Source of the DNA: an uncultured Roseicyclus sp.
GTDB taxonomy: Bacteria > Pseudomonadota > Alphaproteobacteria > Rhodobacterales > Rhodobacteraceae
Reading direction: 5' to 3'
NCBI GenBank assembly: GCA_947494975.1
Contig: CANLXA010000002.1
Location: 124,001 to 188,000 of the forward strand
Length of the DNA: 64,000 nucleotides
Each line of letters opens with the position of its first letter. The first letter of the stretch is position 1. Below the pieces are notes generated by a model that did no database searches, was not told the origin of the DNA, and saw only the letters and a program-made list of their open reading frames with translations. This document shows positions 44,162-52,529 of this stretch, piece by piece. The position numbers and the translations under genes are program-made.

Positions 44162-44346
44162 CAGTTTACATATTGAGTGGCGCCATGAGCCACGGCAGGG
44201 CGGCGATGCGTGCCAGGGGAGGCGGGAAGAACTCAACTTTGGGTTTTCCATGGTCCGGCACCCAAGCCCGCACAGTTTCTGACTTGGGACCTGGCCAGCT
44301 TCTGGCTGGAATAAACAACAAATTGAATCTCATCTGGGAGGACCGA

Positions 44347-45330
44347 ATGTTCAATTTTTCAACGAAGACGATGGCCGTAACCGCCATCCTGCTGAGTAGT
44401 GTTGCAACTGCGCAGGCCGACATCACGCTGCGTGGTGCAAGTATGTTCGACGAGGACCATGCCTTCACTCAGACGCTGCGCGAATTCGAGCGGCTGGTCG
44501 CCGAAAACTACGATGGCGAGGTGAGCTTTGACCTGCGCCTGAACGGCGAACTCGGCGTCGAGTCCGACTATGTCACATACCTCAACCAAGGCGTTGCCGT
44601 GGATTACACAATCCTCGCCCCGTCCAACATGGCAGTTTTCTCGGAATCCATTCCGCTGATGGACATGCCATTCCTGTTCCGCGATCTGGAGCACTGGAAC
44701 GCAGTGCTATCCTCCGATGTTCTGGCTCCGCTGGAAGATGATCTGCGCGGGGCCGCTGGTATCGTGATCGTCGGCTACCATGGTGGCGGCGTGCGCAATC
44801 TTGCCTCGGCCGAGCCAATCACCAACATGGAAGAGCTGGCCGGACATCGTATGCGGGTGATGGGGGCGCCGATTCAGGCACAGACCTTCGACGCTGTCGG
44901 GGCTGCGCCATCGGCTATCGCCTATAACGAGGTATACAACGCGATCCAAACAGGCGTGATCGCCGGGTTTGAAAACGAGGCCGCCTCGATCCAGAATCTG
45001 AACTTCTACGAAGTGGCACCCCATATCTCGCTGACGCAGCACACGATCACCGTGCGTCCAATTGTGATGTCGGCGGCAACCTTCGACAATCTGCCCGAGG
45101 ATCTGCAGGCGGCGGTGATGCAGGCCGGTGCTGAAGCGGGCGCCTTCGGTCGCGCCCTTGAAAGCGGCGCCGACGGCGAGATTCTTCAAGAAATGCTCGA
45201 CGCAGGCCAGATCGAAGTGCACGAATTCGAAGGACGCGAGCAGATGCTCGAACTGGTTCAACCTGTGCAGGACGCTTATGCAGCCGAGCTTGGTGCGACC
45301 GAGCTGCTCGAAAGCATTCGCGGAATGTGA
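44347..45330 (+). CDS. dctP: TRAP solute-binding protein (DctP)
   Basis: A 327-residue periplasmic binding protein. The signal peptide is MFNFSTKTMAVTAILLSSVATAQA. Diagnostic segments are FPFLFRDLEHWNAVL-like LMDMPFLFRDLEHW, MEELAGHRMRVMGAPIQAQTFDAVGAAPSAIAYNEVYNAIQTGVIAGFENE and EVAPHISLTQH. This IAYNEVYNAIQTG pattern is that of TRAP receptors for uronates and sugar acids. The ATG at 44347 follows GGGAGGACCGA; the track start 81 codons earlier is not credible. It is the first gene of the operon, with the later UxuA gene pointing to hexuronates as cargo. Confidence 0.93.
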   Translation: MFNFSTKTMAVTAILLSSVATAQADITLRGASMFDEDHAFTQTLREFERLVAENYDGEVSFDLRLNGELGVESDYVTYLNQGVAVDYTILAPSNMAVFSESIPLMDMPFLFRDLEHWNAVLSSDVLAPLEDDLRGAAGIVIVGYHGGGVRNLASAEPITNMEELAGHRMRVMGAPIQAQTFDAVGAAPSAIAYNEVYNAIQTGVIAGFENEAASIQNLNFYEVAPHISLTQHTITVRPIVMSAATFDNLPEDLQAAVMQAGAEAGAFGRALESGADGEILQEMLDAGQIEVHEFEGREQMLELVQPVQDAYAAELGATELLESIRGM

Positions 45331-45426
45331 TGACCTTCTGGTCGACGGGCGGTGCAGGCTGACTGCGCCGCCCGTCCACTCACCGGTCGGCGAGGCGCGG
45401 TCAACGATCTTCGATAGGGACACAAC

Positions 45427-45921
45427 ATGCTAGGAACACTCATTGACCGCCTTTGCGCGGGCCTCCGCGTCGCGCTCGGCGTGTTGATGGGGGCGCTGGC
45501 TGTGCCGGTCGCGATGCAGGTCCTTTCGCGTTACACGGGGATCATCCCCACGTATCTCTGGACGGAAGAGCTGGCGACGTTCCTCTTCGTCTGGATCGTC
45601 ATGATCGGGTCTATCGTGGCCGTCTGGGACGGCACACATTTCGACGTGCGGATCACCCGTGACGCCAAACGCCCCTTCTTTCGCCTTCTACAGAACGGCA
45701 TCGTGCATTTCGCCATCATGCTGTTCGGCGCTCTGTTCCTGATCTACGGCATCGAATACACCGAATTCGGCGGCAATCAGCGTTCTGTCATGATGCGCGC
45801 CAACCTTGCCATCACCCACGTCTCCGTACCGATTGCCGGTGGCCTTTGGATGCTGCTGGCAGGCTATCGCCTGATGGAAGATGTGGCGGAATTCCTAAAC
45901 CGGGAAAACGCGCAGACATGA
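45427..45921 (+). CDS. dctQ: TRAP transporter small permease (DctQ)
   Basis: A 164-residue four-helix subunit. SRYTGIIPTYLWTEELATFLFVWIVMIGSIVAVWDGTHFDV contains the WTEE motif and acidic loop of DctQ. It starts 96 bp after dctP and its TGA overlaps the start of dctM (ATGA), so translation is coupled. It couples the periplasmic receptor to the large permease. Confidence 0.93.
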   Translation: MLGTLIDRLCAGLRVALGVLMGALAVPVAMQVLSRYTGIIPTYLWTEELATFLFVWIVMIGSIVAVWDGTHFDVRITRDAKRPFFRLLQNGIVHFAIMLFGALFLIYGIEYTEFGGNQRSVMMRANLAITHVSVPIAGGLWMLLAGYRLMEDVAEFLNRENAQT

Positions 45922-47231
45922 TACTCGAGACCGCCACCGCGGCCACGATGCTGATTGCCACGTTCCTGCTGCTGATCTTGATCCGCATCCCGGTGGCCTT
46001 CGCCTTGGGCCTTGCGACGATACCAGTGGTATTGCTTGAGCTGCGGCTGACACCCTTCATCGTGCTTGACCGGATGTTTCAGTCGTACAATTCGTTCATC
46101 CTTCTTGCGGTGCCGTTCTTTCTTTTGGCTGCCAACCTGATGAATTCAGGCAAGGTCACAGACCGTCTGATCGAGTTGGCGCGCGTTCTGACCGGGTGGA
46201 TGCCTGGCGGCCTTGGTCATGTGAACGTTGCCGTGTCGATGTTGTTTGCGGGCATCTCGGGCTCCTCCACGGCAGATGCGGCTGGCATAGGCAAGATCCT
46301 GATCCCCGCGATGCAGAGGGAAGGCTATGACACCCGCTTTGCCGTGGCGATCACGGCATGCTCGTCGGTCATGGGGGTCATCATCCCGCCGTCGATCCTT
46401 ATGATCGTCTGGGGCGGTGTCATGCAGGTCTCGGTCGGGGCCCTGTTTCTGGGTGGCGCGATCCCGGGTCTGATGATTGGCCTTGCCTTGATGGGTACCG
46501 TCTACGCCTTTGCAAAAGCGCGCAACTACCCGGTGATCGCCGCGCCGAACTGGACCGAATTCTGGGCTGCATGGCGCGGCGCGGCGCTCGCGCTTCTGAC
46601 ACCGGTCTTTGTGATCGGCGGGATCGTTGGTGGCCTCGTCACCCCCACGGAAAGCGCCATTATCGCGGCCGGCTATGCGCTGATCCTCGGCATGTTCGTG
46701 TATCGGACGGTCACGCCAGCGGACCTTGGCCATATCCTCTATGATACCGCTCGCTTTGCCGCCATTTCGCTTTTCGCGATTGGAACGGCGTCCGCCTTCG
46801 GATGGCTGCTGTCGTTCTACAACGCGCCGCGTCTGATGGTCAGCGTCCTGACGGCATGGGAGTTCGGGCCGTTTGGAACGGCGCTGCTGATCGCGCTTCT
46901 GTTCCTGCTGTTCGGGCTTTTCATCGATGCCATTCCGACGATCATCATCCTTGGCACGGTCCTGATGCCCGTCGCGCAGGCCGGTGGTGTCGACCCGATT
47001 GCCTTTGCCATCATCGGAATCGTGTCGCTCGCCTTCGGGTTGGTTACGCCGCCCTACGGATTATGTTTGCTGATCTCCGCCGCCATCGGCGGCCTCAACG
47101 TCATTCAGGTCCTGCGCGAGGTCGTGTTCATCCTGGCCCCGATGCTGCTCATCCTGATCCTGCTGGCGGCGTTTCCCGAAATCATCTTGTGGCTGCCCAA
47201 AGCCCTCATGCCCGGCACGTTCCCGGACTGA
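45918..47231 (+). CDS. dctM: TRAP transporter large permease (DctM)
   Basis: A 437-residue protein with about 12 helices. LIRIPVAFALGLATIPVVLL, MLFAGISGSSTADAAGIGKILIPAMQREGYDTRFAVAITACSSVMGVIIPPSI and FGLFIDAIPTIIILGTVLMPV are signature DctM segments. The start codon overlaps the dctQ stop; the track ORF's earlier start is inside dctQ. It imports the operon's substrate with sodium. Confidence 0.94.
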   Translation: MILETATAATMLIATFLLLILIRIPVAFALGLATIPVVLLELRLTPFIVLDRMFQSYNSFILLAVPFFLLAANLMNSGKVTDRLIELARVLTGWMPGGLGHVNVAVSMLFAGISGSSTADAAGIGKILIPAMQREGYDTRFAVAITACSSVMGVIIPPSILMIVWGGVMQVSVGALFLGGAIPGLMIGLALMGTVYAFAKARNYPVIAAPNWTEFWAAWRGAALALLTPVFVIGGIVGGLVTPTESAIIAAGYALILGMFVYRTVTPADLGHILYDTARFAAISLFAIGTASAFGWLLSFYNAPRLMVSVLTAWEFGPFGTALLIALLFLLFGLFIDAIPTIIILGTVLMPVAQAGGVDPIAFAIIGIVSLAFGLVTPPYGLCLLISAAIGGLNVIQVLREVVFILAPMLLILILLAAFPEIILWLPKALMPGTFPD

Positions 47232-47291
47232 CGCTGCGCTTCCCCAGTCACACACACGCGAAGCCCGCATTTCGCAAAAGGAAGGATCGAC

Positions 47292-48035
47292 ATGAAACTT
47301 GAAGGTAGAACCGCAATCGTGACCGGTGGGGGGCGTGACATTGGCCGCGCCGTTGCCGTCAAGCTTGCCTCCGAGGGCGCGCAGGTCGCAGTGAATTACT
47401 ACTCCAGTTCGACGGGGGCGGAGGAAACCGTTGCCGTGATCGAGACAGCTGGCGGCAAGGCGTTTGCCATGCAGGGCGACCTGAACAAGAAGGCGGATGT
47501 CGATGCGCTGGTCTCGCACACGGTTGAGACCTTTGGCGGCGTCGACATTCTGGTGAACAATGCCGGTGGCCTCATCGCCCGCAAGACGATTTCCGATATG
47601 CCGTTGGAGCATTGGGAGGCGGTCATGAGCCTGAACCTCACCAGTACTTTCCTGATGACGCAGGCATGCCTGGCCAAGATGACGTCCGGCGCCATCGTCA
47701 ATCTCGCAAGCCAGGCCGGTCGAGACGGGGGCGGGCCCGGCGCCGTTGCCTACGCCACGGCAAAAGGTGCCGTAATGACGATGACACGCGCCCTGGCGAA
47801 GGAGGTCGGCCCGAAAATCCGCGTCAACGCGCTGTGTCCCGGCATGATCGACACGGAATTTCACAACGTTCACACACCCGATGCCGGCCGCCGTGGGTTT
47901 GAAGCAAACGCGCCACTGAAACGACAGGGCCATGTTGAGGATGCCGCAAAGCTGGTGCTGTTTCTGGCCAGCGACGACAGTGCGTTCATTACGGGGGCCA
48001 ACATCGACATCAATGGCGGCATGTTGTTTTCATAG
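47292..48035 (+). CDS. Short-chain dehydrogenase/reductase
   Basis: A 247-residue classical SDR. The cofactor motif TGGGRDIGRAVA is near residue 11, NNAG near 86, and the catalytic Ser in VNLASQAG and YATAK (Tyr/Lys) near 152-156. The C-terminal CPGMIDTEF and SAFITGANIDINGGMLFS are as in 3-oxoacyl reductase and gluconate/2-deoxy-D-gluconate dehydrogenases. It follows the TRAP genes by 60 bp. In this context it may oxidise or reduce a uronate or aldonate (for example fructuronate to mannonate), which is inference. Confidence 0.9.
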   Translation: MKLEGRTAIVTGGGRDIGRAVAVKLASEGAQVAVNYYSSSTGAEETVAVIETAGGKAFAMQGDLNKKADVDALVSHTVETFGGVDILVNNAGGLIARKTISDMPLEHWEAVMSLNLTSTFLMTQACLAKMTSGAIVNLASQAGRDGGGPGAVAYATAKGAVMTMTRALAKEVGPKIRVNALCPGMIDTEFHNVHTPDAGRRGFEANAPLKRQGHVEDAAKLVLFLASDDSAFITGANIDINGGMLFS

Positions 48036-48053
48036 AACCAAGGAGTTCGTTTG

Positions 48054-48365
48054 GTGTCCGATTTTCCGATTGTCTCGACCGGGCAACATGTCACGCGGCA
48101 AGTGCTTTCCGATCATCCGGACCTTATGGTTGTCGCATTCAGGTTCGATGAGTCCGGTGCCGTAGGGGCCTTGCACAATCACCCGCATGTGCAATCGACC
48201 TATGTCGAAAGCGGGCGATTTCGGTTCACTTTGGGCGACCGGGAAAAGGAGGTCGGTCCGGGAGACAGCTTCGTCGTTCCCTCCGGTCAAACCCACGGCT
48301 GTGTCTGCATGGAGCCCGGAACGCTGGTAGATTGCTTCACGCCGCGCCGTGACGATTTCCTCTGA
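48054..48365 (+). CDS. Cupin-domain protein
   Basis: A single-domain cupin of about 103 residues. LHNHPHVQSTYVESGRFRFTLGDREKEVGPGDSFVVPSGQTHG has both cupin motifs with the metal-binding His residues and the Glu of motif 1. AGGAG at 48041-48045 favours the GTG at 48054, although the TTG one codon earlier is possible. Small cupins of this type occur in uronate/sugar-acid operons (KdgF-like), where they can assist ring opening of unsaturated uronates. It is 18 bp after the SDR gene. Confidence 0.85.
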   Translation: MSDFPIVSTGQHVTRQVLSDHPDLMVVAFRFDESGAVGALHNHPHVQSTYVESGRFRFTLGDREKEVGPGDSFVVPSGQTHGCVCMEPGTLVDCFTPRRDDFL

Positions 48366-48370
48366 GCGCG

Positions 48371-48808
48371 ATGCGATTTCTGGCGATCGGCGATTGCATG
48401 GTGGACCTCGCGCCTTCTGATCGAGCCGGCGTATTCACGTTTGGCTTCGCGGGGGATACGTTCAACACGGCTTGGTACTGGCTCAAATCGCGCCGTCCTT
48501 CGATGAGGAGGCCGGGTGGCCTGGCGATGCCGCCCCGGACGCGACCCTTGACCGCCTTGCACAGATCGGTGTGAGCCGCGTTGTTGGTAGGAACGAAGAG
48601 CATTCAGTTGTGCATCAGGACGGGTTTGTCCGCCGCCGAAGGTCGCGACACCACGGCCGCAGGCGACAGTTTCAATGCGGGCGTTCTGGCGGGGATCGCG
48701 ATAGGATGGGATTTGACGACAGGAGTTGCTTGCGGCTGCGGTCTGACACGCGATGTCGTTCAACGAAAAGGGGCCCTTGCCCCCGTTGCGTGGGATCCGG
48801 CGCTGTGA
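48371..48808 (+). pseudogene. kdgK: Broken 2-keto-3-deoxygluconate kinase (PfkB family)
   Basis: Three frames carry pieces of one kinase. The first gives the N-terminus LAIGDCMVDLAP ... GFAGDTFNTAWYWLK (about residues 3-39). The second gives SFDEEAGWPGDAAPDATLDRLAQIGVSRVV. The third gives the catalytic C-terminus GRDTTAAGDSFNAGVLAGIAIG. The intervening about 150 residues of a normal about 300-residue KdgK are deleted and two frame changes remain, so it is inactive. Its position between the cupin and uxuA fits the usual operon order, where KdgK phosphorylates KDG from mannonate. Confidence 0.87.
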
Positions 48809-48851
48809 GTGTCTCCTGTTTGTGGCAAACAATCCAAACGGGTGGGAGCAT

Positions 48852-50048
48852 ATGAAACAAACCTGGCGCTGGTTCGGTCCCACCGATCCTGTTTCCATCA
48901 GTGACGTCCGGCAGACGGGCGCTTCGGGCATCGTTTCAGCCCTCCACCATGTGCCAAACGGGCAGGTCTGGACGCACGGGGAGATCAGGAAACGCCAACG
49001 GGAAATCGAAATGCCCGATGGCGATCCGTCCGGCCTGACGTGGGATGTTGTCGAAAGCCTTCCAGTCTCGGAGGCGATCAAGTCGCAAAAGGGCCCCGTG
49101 AAGGAACACCTTGAGGCTTACAGGCAAAGCCTTTCGAATCTGGCGGAATGCGGCTTACGCACAATCTGCTACAACTTCATGCCGGTATTGGATTGGACAC
49201 GGACGGATTTGCGCCACCCGTTGCCACATGGCGGCCATGCCATGCGGTTCGATCTTGTGGATTTCATCGTGTTTGACTGCTTTGTCCTCGAAAGGCCGGG
49301 TGCGGTGCACGACTATTCGGCCGAGATCGTGGGCACCGCCCAAGCGCGGTTTGCCGAGCTTGGCGACAAGGGCTGCCGGACGCTTACGGCTAACATCGTT
49401 GCGGGCTTGCCGGGCGCCAACAATGCCTGGAGCCTTGATGATGTAAGGGAGTGCCTTGTCGCCTACCGTGGCACACCCCACGAGGCGCTTCGATCCAACC
49501 TCATCGATTTCCTGTCGGAAGTTGTTCCAACTGCCGAACGGCTCGGCATCCGGCTTTGCTGCCATCCGGACGATCCGCCCTTTCCTCTGCTGGGATTGCC
49601 TCGGGTTCTGTCGACCGAACAGGATTACGCCGCCGTCCTGGGTGCGGTGGACAGTCCCTCTAGCGGCGCCACGTTTTGCACCGGGTCATTGGGTGTGGCC
49701 GAAGAGTTCGACCCGGTGGCGTTCATCGCCCGGCTTGGCCATCGCATCCATTTTGTTCATTTGCGCAATACCGCGCGCTCCGGCCCCCGCGATGGTCAAC
49801 GCTACAGCTTCACGGAGGCCGAACACCTGGGCGGCGACACCGATATGGTCGCGACCATTCGTGCGCTTGTGGCACAGGAAGATCGACGCCGCGAGACGGG
49901 CCGGGCCGATTGCGAGATCCCGATGCGACCCGACCACGGCCACGCATTGCTGAGCGATCTCGTGCGTCCCGGGCAACCCGGCTATCCACTCATTGGACGG
50001 ATGCGCGGGCTTGCGGAACTTCGCGGCGTCATGCTTGGCAGCTCTTAG
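48852..50048 (+). CDS. uxuA: Mannonate dehydratase
   Basis: A 398-residue TIM-barrel enzyme that dehydrates D-mannonate to 2-keto-3-deoxygluconate in hexuronate catabolism. MKQTWRWFGPTDPVSISDVRQTGASGIVSALHHVPNGQVW is the hallmark start. LTWDVVESLPVSEAIK, CYNFMPVLDWTRTDL, CCHPDDPPFPLLGLPR (metal ligand region) and HFVHLRN are other UxuA motifs, and MRPDHGHALLSD is near the end. The ATG at 48852 follows GTGGGAGCAT; the track start lies in the kinase relic. It is the last gene of the GntR-controlled operon. Confidence 0.95.
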   Translation: MKQTWRWFGPTDPVSISDVRQTGASGIVSALHHVPNGQVWTHGEIRKRQREIEMPDGDPSGLTWDVVESLPVSEAIKSQKGPVKEHLEAYRQSLSNLAECGLRTICYNFMPVLDWTRTDLRHPLPHGGHAMRFDLVDFIVFDCFVLERPGAVHDYSAEIVGTAQARFAELGDKGCRTLTANIVAGLPGANNAWSLDDVRECLVAYRGTPHEALRSNLIDFLSEVVPTAERLGIRLCCHPDDPPFPLLGLPRVLSTEQDYAAVLGAVDSPSSGATFCTGSLGVAEEFDPVAFIARLGHRIHFVHLRNTARSGPRDGQRYSFTEAEHLGGDTDMVATIRALVAQEDRRRETGRADCEIPMRPDHGHALLSDLVRPGQPGYPLIGRMRGLAELRGVMLGSS

Positions 50049-50417
50049 ACCACCGTAAACGGCCCGGCCCCGTGTGATCGGCCTACCTTTGTTTGATGGT
50101 CGATCCACAGGCGACGCGTACACGTCGGTCCGAGACTGGTCTTTGAAGCACGACAAGTCGTGGTGAGACTGTTGCCAGACCACAAAGCCCGCCGCGTAAT
50201 CCCTTGCCCGCAACAGCATGGAGAACTCCAGCTTCGCGACACCCGTCACTTATCCGAACTGCCAACACGCATTTGGGTGGACCAATGTCCGTTTCGGCGG
50301 GCAGCGTTACTGCATATCGGACCAGCGCAACAACTGCGGGCCACACAGTCTCAACTGTTATTGGTGGTTCAATTCCTTAGCGGCCGCCCCGACACCCGGC
50401 GGGTATACCGGACCCAT
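50049..50417. other. Intergenic, possible decayed repeat
   Basis: 369 bp between convergent uxuA and DUF1513 genes. It includes CCAATGTCCGTTTCGGCGGG and related strings resembling those in the gaps at about 10745 and 17579, but no gene-like frame. No clear terminator for either side was found. Confidence 0.4.
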
Positions 50418-51530
50418 TCAACGAAATGTTGTTGCGGCCATAGGTTGCGCAATGGGAATGAGGTGATTGTCAAACGACCTTGGGTGGCTTCGCAGAAGCA
50501 CGGCTTGAGCGACGGAGCTCCAGTAGCCAACATCGCCTTCACCAGTGGCAAAACAGAATCCAGATCCGGCTCGACCGCTCAAACCACAGACATCTGGGGC
50601 AGCAATTGAGTGCGCGAAAGCCCGGCTGGCGGTATTGAAGACCTGAACCACTCCACCTCTTGGCGAACTGATGCCGACCAATCGGGCGCCGTTTGAAAAG
50701 GCAACACTGCCGGCATATCCTTGGAGTTCCAAATGATCTGCGTTGTCCGCTGCCAAGGGCTCGATAGGACTGCCTCTTTGATGCAGCCCAAGCAGCGCAG
50801 GGGCATCAAGCGGATCGCCTTGCCACTGCATGGCCAAGGCCACGGTCCCATCGGGCGCTACATCGAGATGGCGGATCGAGTTCATGCGGTAATCGGCACC
50901 CAACTCCAACTGCTCCAACACCGCCCCGTCCGGAGACACGTAGCTGAGATTGGGGCGCATTGTCGGAAGGTTCAGCTTGGCTCGACCACTATCGGGGTGG
51001 GTTTCGATACCGCCATTGGCAACGACGAGGGTTTCCGTGCCGGGCAGCCGCAGGATGTCGTGGGGACCAATGCCACCGGAGGCAATCTCAGCTACGCGGA
51101 TGTAACCCTGCCGTGCATCCCAGATGCCGATGACACCCCGGGCGGCATCAAAGTCATTCTCGGTCGTGTAGAGTGTCGATCCGTCGGCGGAGAAGGCGCC
51201 GTGTCCGTAGAAGTGGCGCCCGTCCGGTGCCGTGACGCGGGCAATCTCCGCTCCCGTGCTGCAATCAATAACAAGGGCGAACGTTCCTGGCCTGCGGGCG
51301 AAGGCTATGACCTCGGGACGGATTGGATGGGCCGCGGCGGCGTGGCCGCGGGCGGGAAGGTCGACTTCGAATATGATCTGCCCGCCAATGCCCAGTCCAC
51401 ACAATGTGTAGACCCCATCGGGGCGGAGGGCGGCGGTGACGTAGGCCGGATTTCCCGCATCGGCCCAGGTGGCTTTGGGGGCGAGGCCGGTGGCAAGAAG
51501 GCCAGCCAAGACGGCACGACGGGCAACCAT
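50418..51530 (-). CDS. DUF1513 beta-propeller-like protein
   Basis: A 370-residue exported protein. Its N-terminus (MVARRAVLAGLLATGLAPKATWADA) contains a twin-arginine-like RR and a cleavable signal. The body shows repeated propeller-like strands (VTAPDGRHFYGHGAFSADGSTLYTTENDFDAARGVIGIWDA; GGIGPHDILRLPGTETLVVANGGIETHPDSGR), the DUF1513 pattern. It is the last gene of an operon with two imelysins and a di-haem DUF1111 protein, a set usually tied to periplasmic iron uptake. Its start overlaps the imelysin stop (ATGA). The biochemical role is unknown. Confidence 0.87.
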   Translation of the reverse strand: MVARRAVLAGLLATGLAPKATWADAGNPAYVTAALRPDGVYTLCGLGIGGQIIFEVDLPARGHAAAAHPIRPEVIAFARRPGTFALVIDCSTGAEIARVTAPDGRHFYGHGAFSADGSTLYTTENDFDAARGVIGIWDARQGYIRVAEIASGGIGPHDILRLPGTETLVVANGGIETHPDSGRAKLNLPTMRPNLSYVSPDGAVLEQLELGADYRMNSIRHLDVAPDGTVALAMQWQGDPLDAPALLGLHQRGSPIEPLAADNADHLELQGYAGSVAFSNGARLVGISSPRGGVVQVFNTASRAFAHSIAAPDVCGLSGRAGSGFCFATGEGDVGYWSSVAQAVLLRSHPRSFDNHLIPIAQPMAATTFR

Positions 51531-52528
51531 CAGTCGCCATCCAGTGAGTTGAACCCAGCCGATACGCCAAGGCTTGGACCCATCTCTGTCACGATAAGCT
51601 CTCGCAACTCATTGATCCGCTGCTGGATCACCTCGATGCGAAAACGACCTTGGGGATCTGCCACACTGGCCAATGTTGGATCGTCCAGCCGCTCCAACTC
51701 CGAGATCGCCACGTCGAAGCCTGCGCGGATGTCAGCGTTGATAGCTGGGGCCGCGACCGTCAGAGCGGCTGACAACTCAGCCAACCCTTGCATGGAGATG
51801 ATCAGGTTCTGGACGGATCGCCCAGACCTGCGGGCCTCGGCCCGGTTGGGACGGGGGCGGTCGAAGGTGCCTAAGGGACGGCCAAGACGGATATCCGCGT
51901 TGAACTCCAATCCGGTCGTCAGGGCGTTGAACAGGGCCCGCATCGCCTCCGTCTGCGATTGGTAGCGGTCGTTGGTGCCCGCCATCCGCATCAGGTCCGC
52001 GTGGGTCCGGGTCCAATCCTGTTCTATCGCGGCGGTGGTCGTGGCGATGTCCGAAGCCACGACCTGAACCAGATCGCAACGGTAGGCGGCGTCCCCCCTG
52101 GTGGAGATGTCGGAATCGAACAACAGGAATTCCATGGCGTAAAACCCCCGCGCCGCGACGGAGACGCTGGCATAATCCGAGGCGATCACCGGATCGCTGG
52201 CGCCGATCAATTGCGCCAACGCCCGGGGTGTCGCTCCCCGGCTGTCGGGCCAGAACGCCAAGGCGAAGGCGCGGTTTTCCGCCTCGAACGGGCCGAACCG
52301 CAGGTGGCTGATGCGGACCCACGCATCGAAAGCTTCGTGGTAGGCCGCGACAAGCGCCGGGGACATGCAATCCTCGGCCGCCAGGGCAAGGGCCTGGCTG
52401 GCTTCTGCAAGCTGCGTCACCCCTGGCAGGACATGGTTGTTAAGGGCTGCATCGATGGCGGCTTGGTGGTCCTGAGCGGCAACTGCGGACGGAAGGGCGA
52501 CGATCAGGGCGAAGGTCGCAAGACGCAT
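51530..52528 (-). CDS. Imelysin-family protein (second copy)
   Basis: A 332-residue periplasmic protein with a signal peptide (MRLATFALIVALPSAVAAQ). It has two helical-bundle repeats of the imelysin/M75 fold. ISHLRFGPFEAENRAFALAFWPDSRG and GFYAMEFLLFDSD correspond to the family's Trp-Pro and GxHxxE segments. The usual His of GxHxxE is Tyr here (GFYAME), so metal binding may differ. It starts one base after the DUF1111 stop and overlaps DUF1513. It is probably an iron-binding uptake component without peptidase activity. Confidence 0.88.
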   Translation of the reverse strand: MRLATFALIVALPSAVAAQDHQAAIDAALNNHVLPGVTQLAEASQALALAAEDCMSPALVAAYHEAFDAWVRISHLRFGPFEAENRAFALAFWPDSRGATPRALAQLIGASDPVIASDYASVSVAARGFYAMEFLLFDSDISTRGDAAYRCDLVQVVASDIATTTAAIEQDWTRTHADLMRMAGTNDRYQSQTEAMRALFNALTTGLEFNADIRLGRPLGTFDRPRPNRAEARRSGRSVQNLIISMQGLAELSAALTVAAPAINADIRAGFDVAISELERLDDPTLASVADPQGRFRIEVIQQRINELRELIVTEMGPSLGVSAGFNSLDGD

Positions 52529-52529
52529 G

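Noticed and set aside
44020-44346. Riboswitch ahead of the TRAP dctP gene
   Set aside because: No conserved aptamer core was recognised; the AT-rich gap is explained by promoter and operator sequences.
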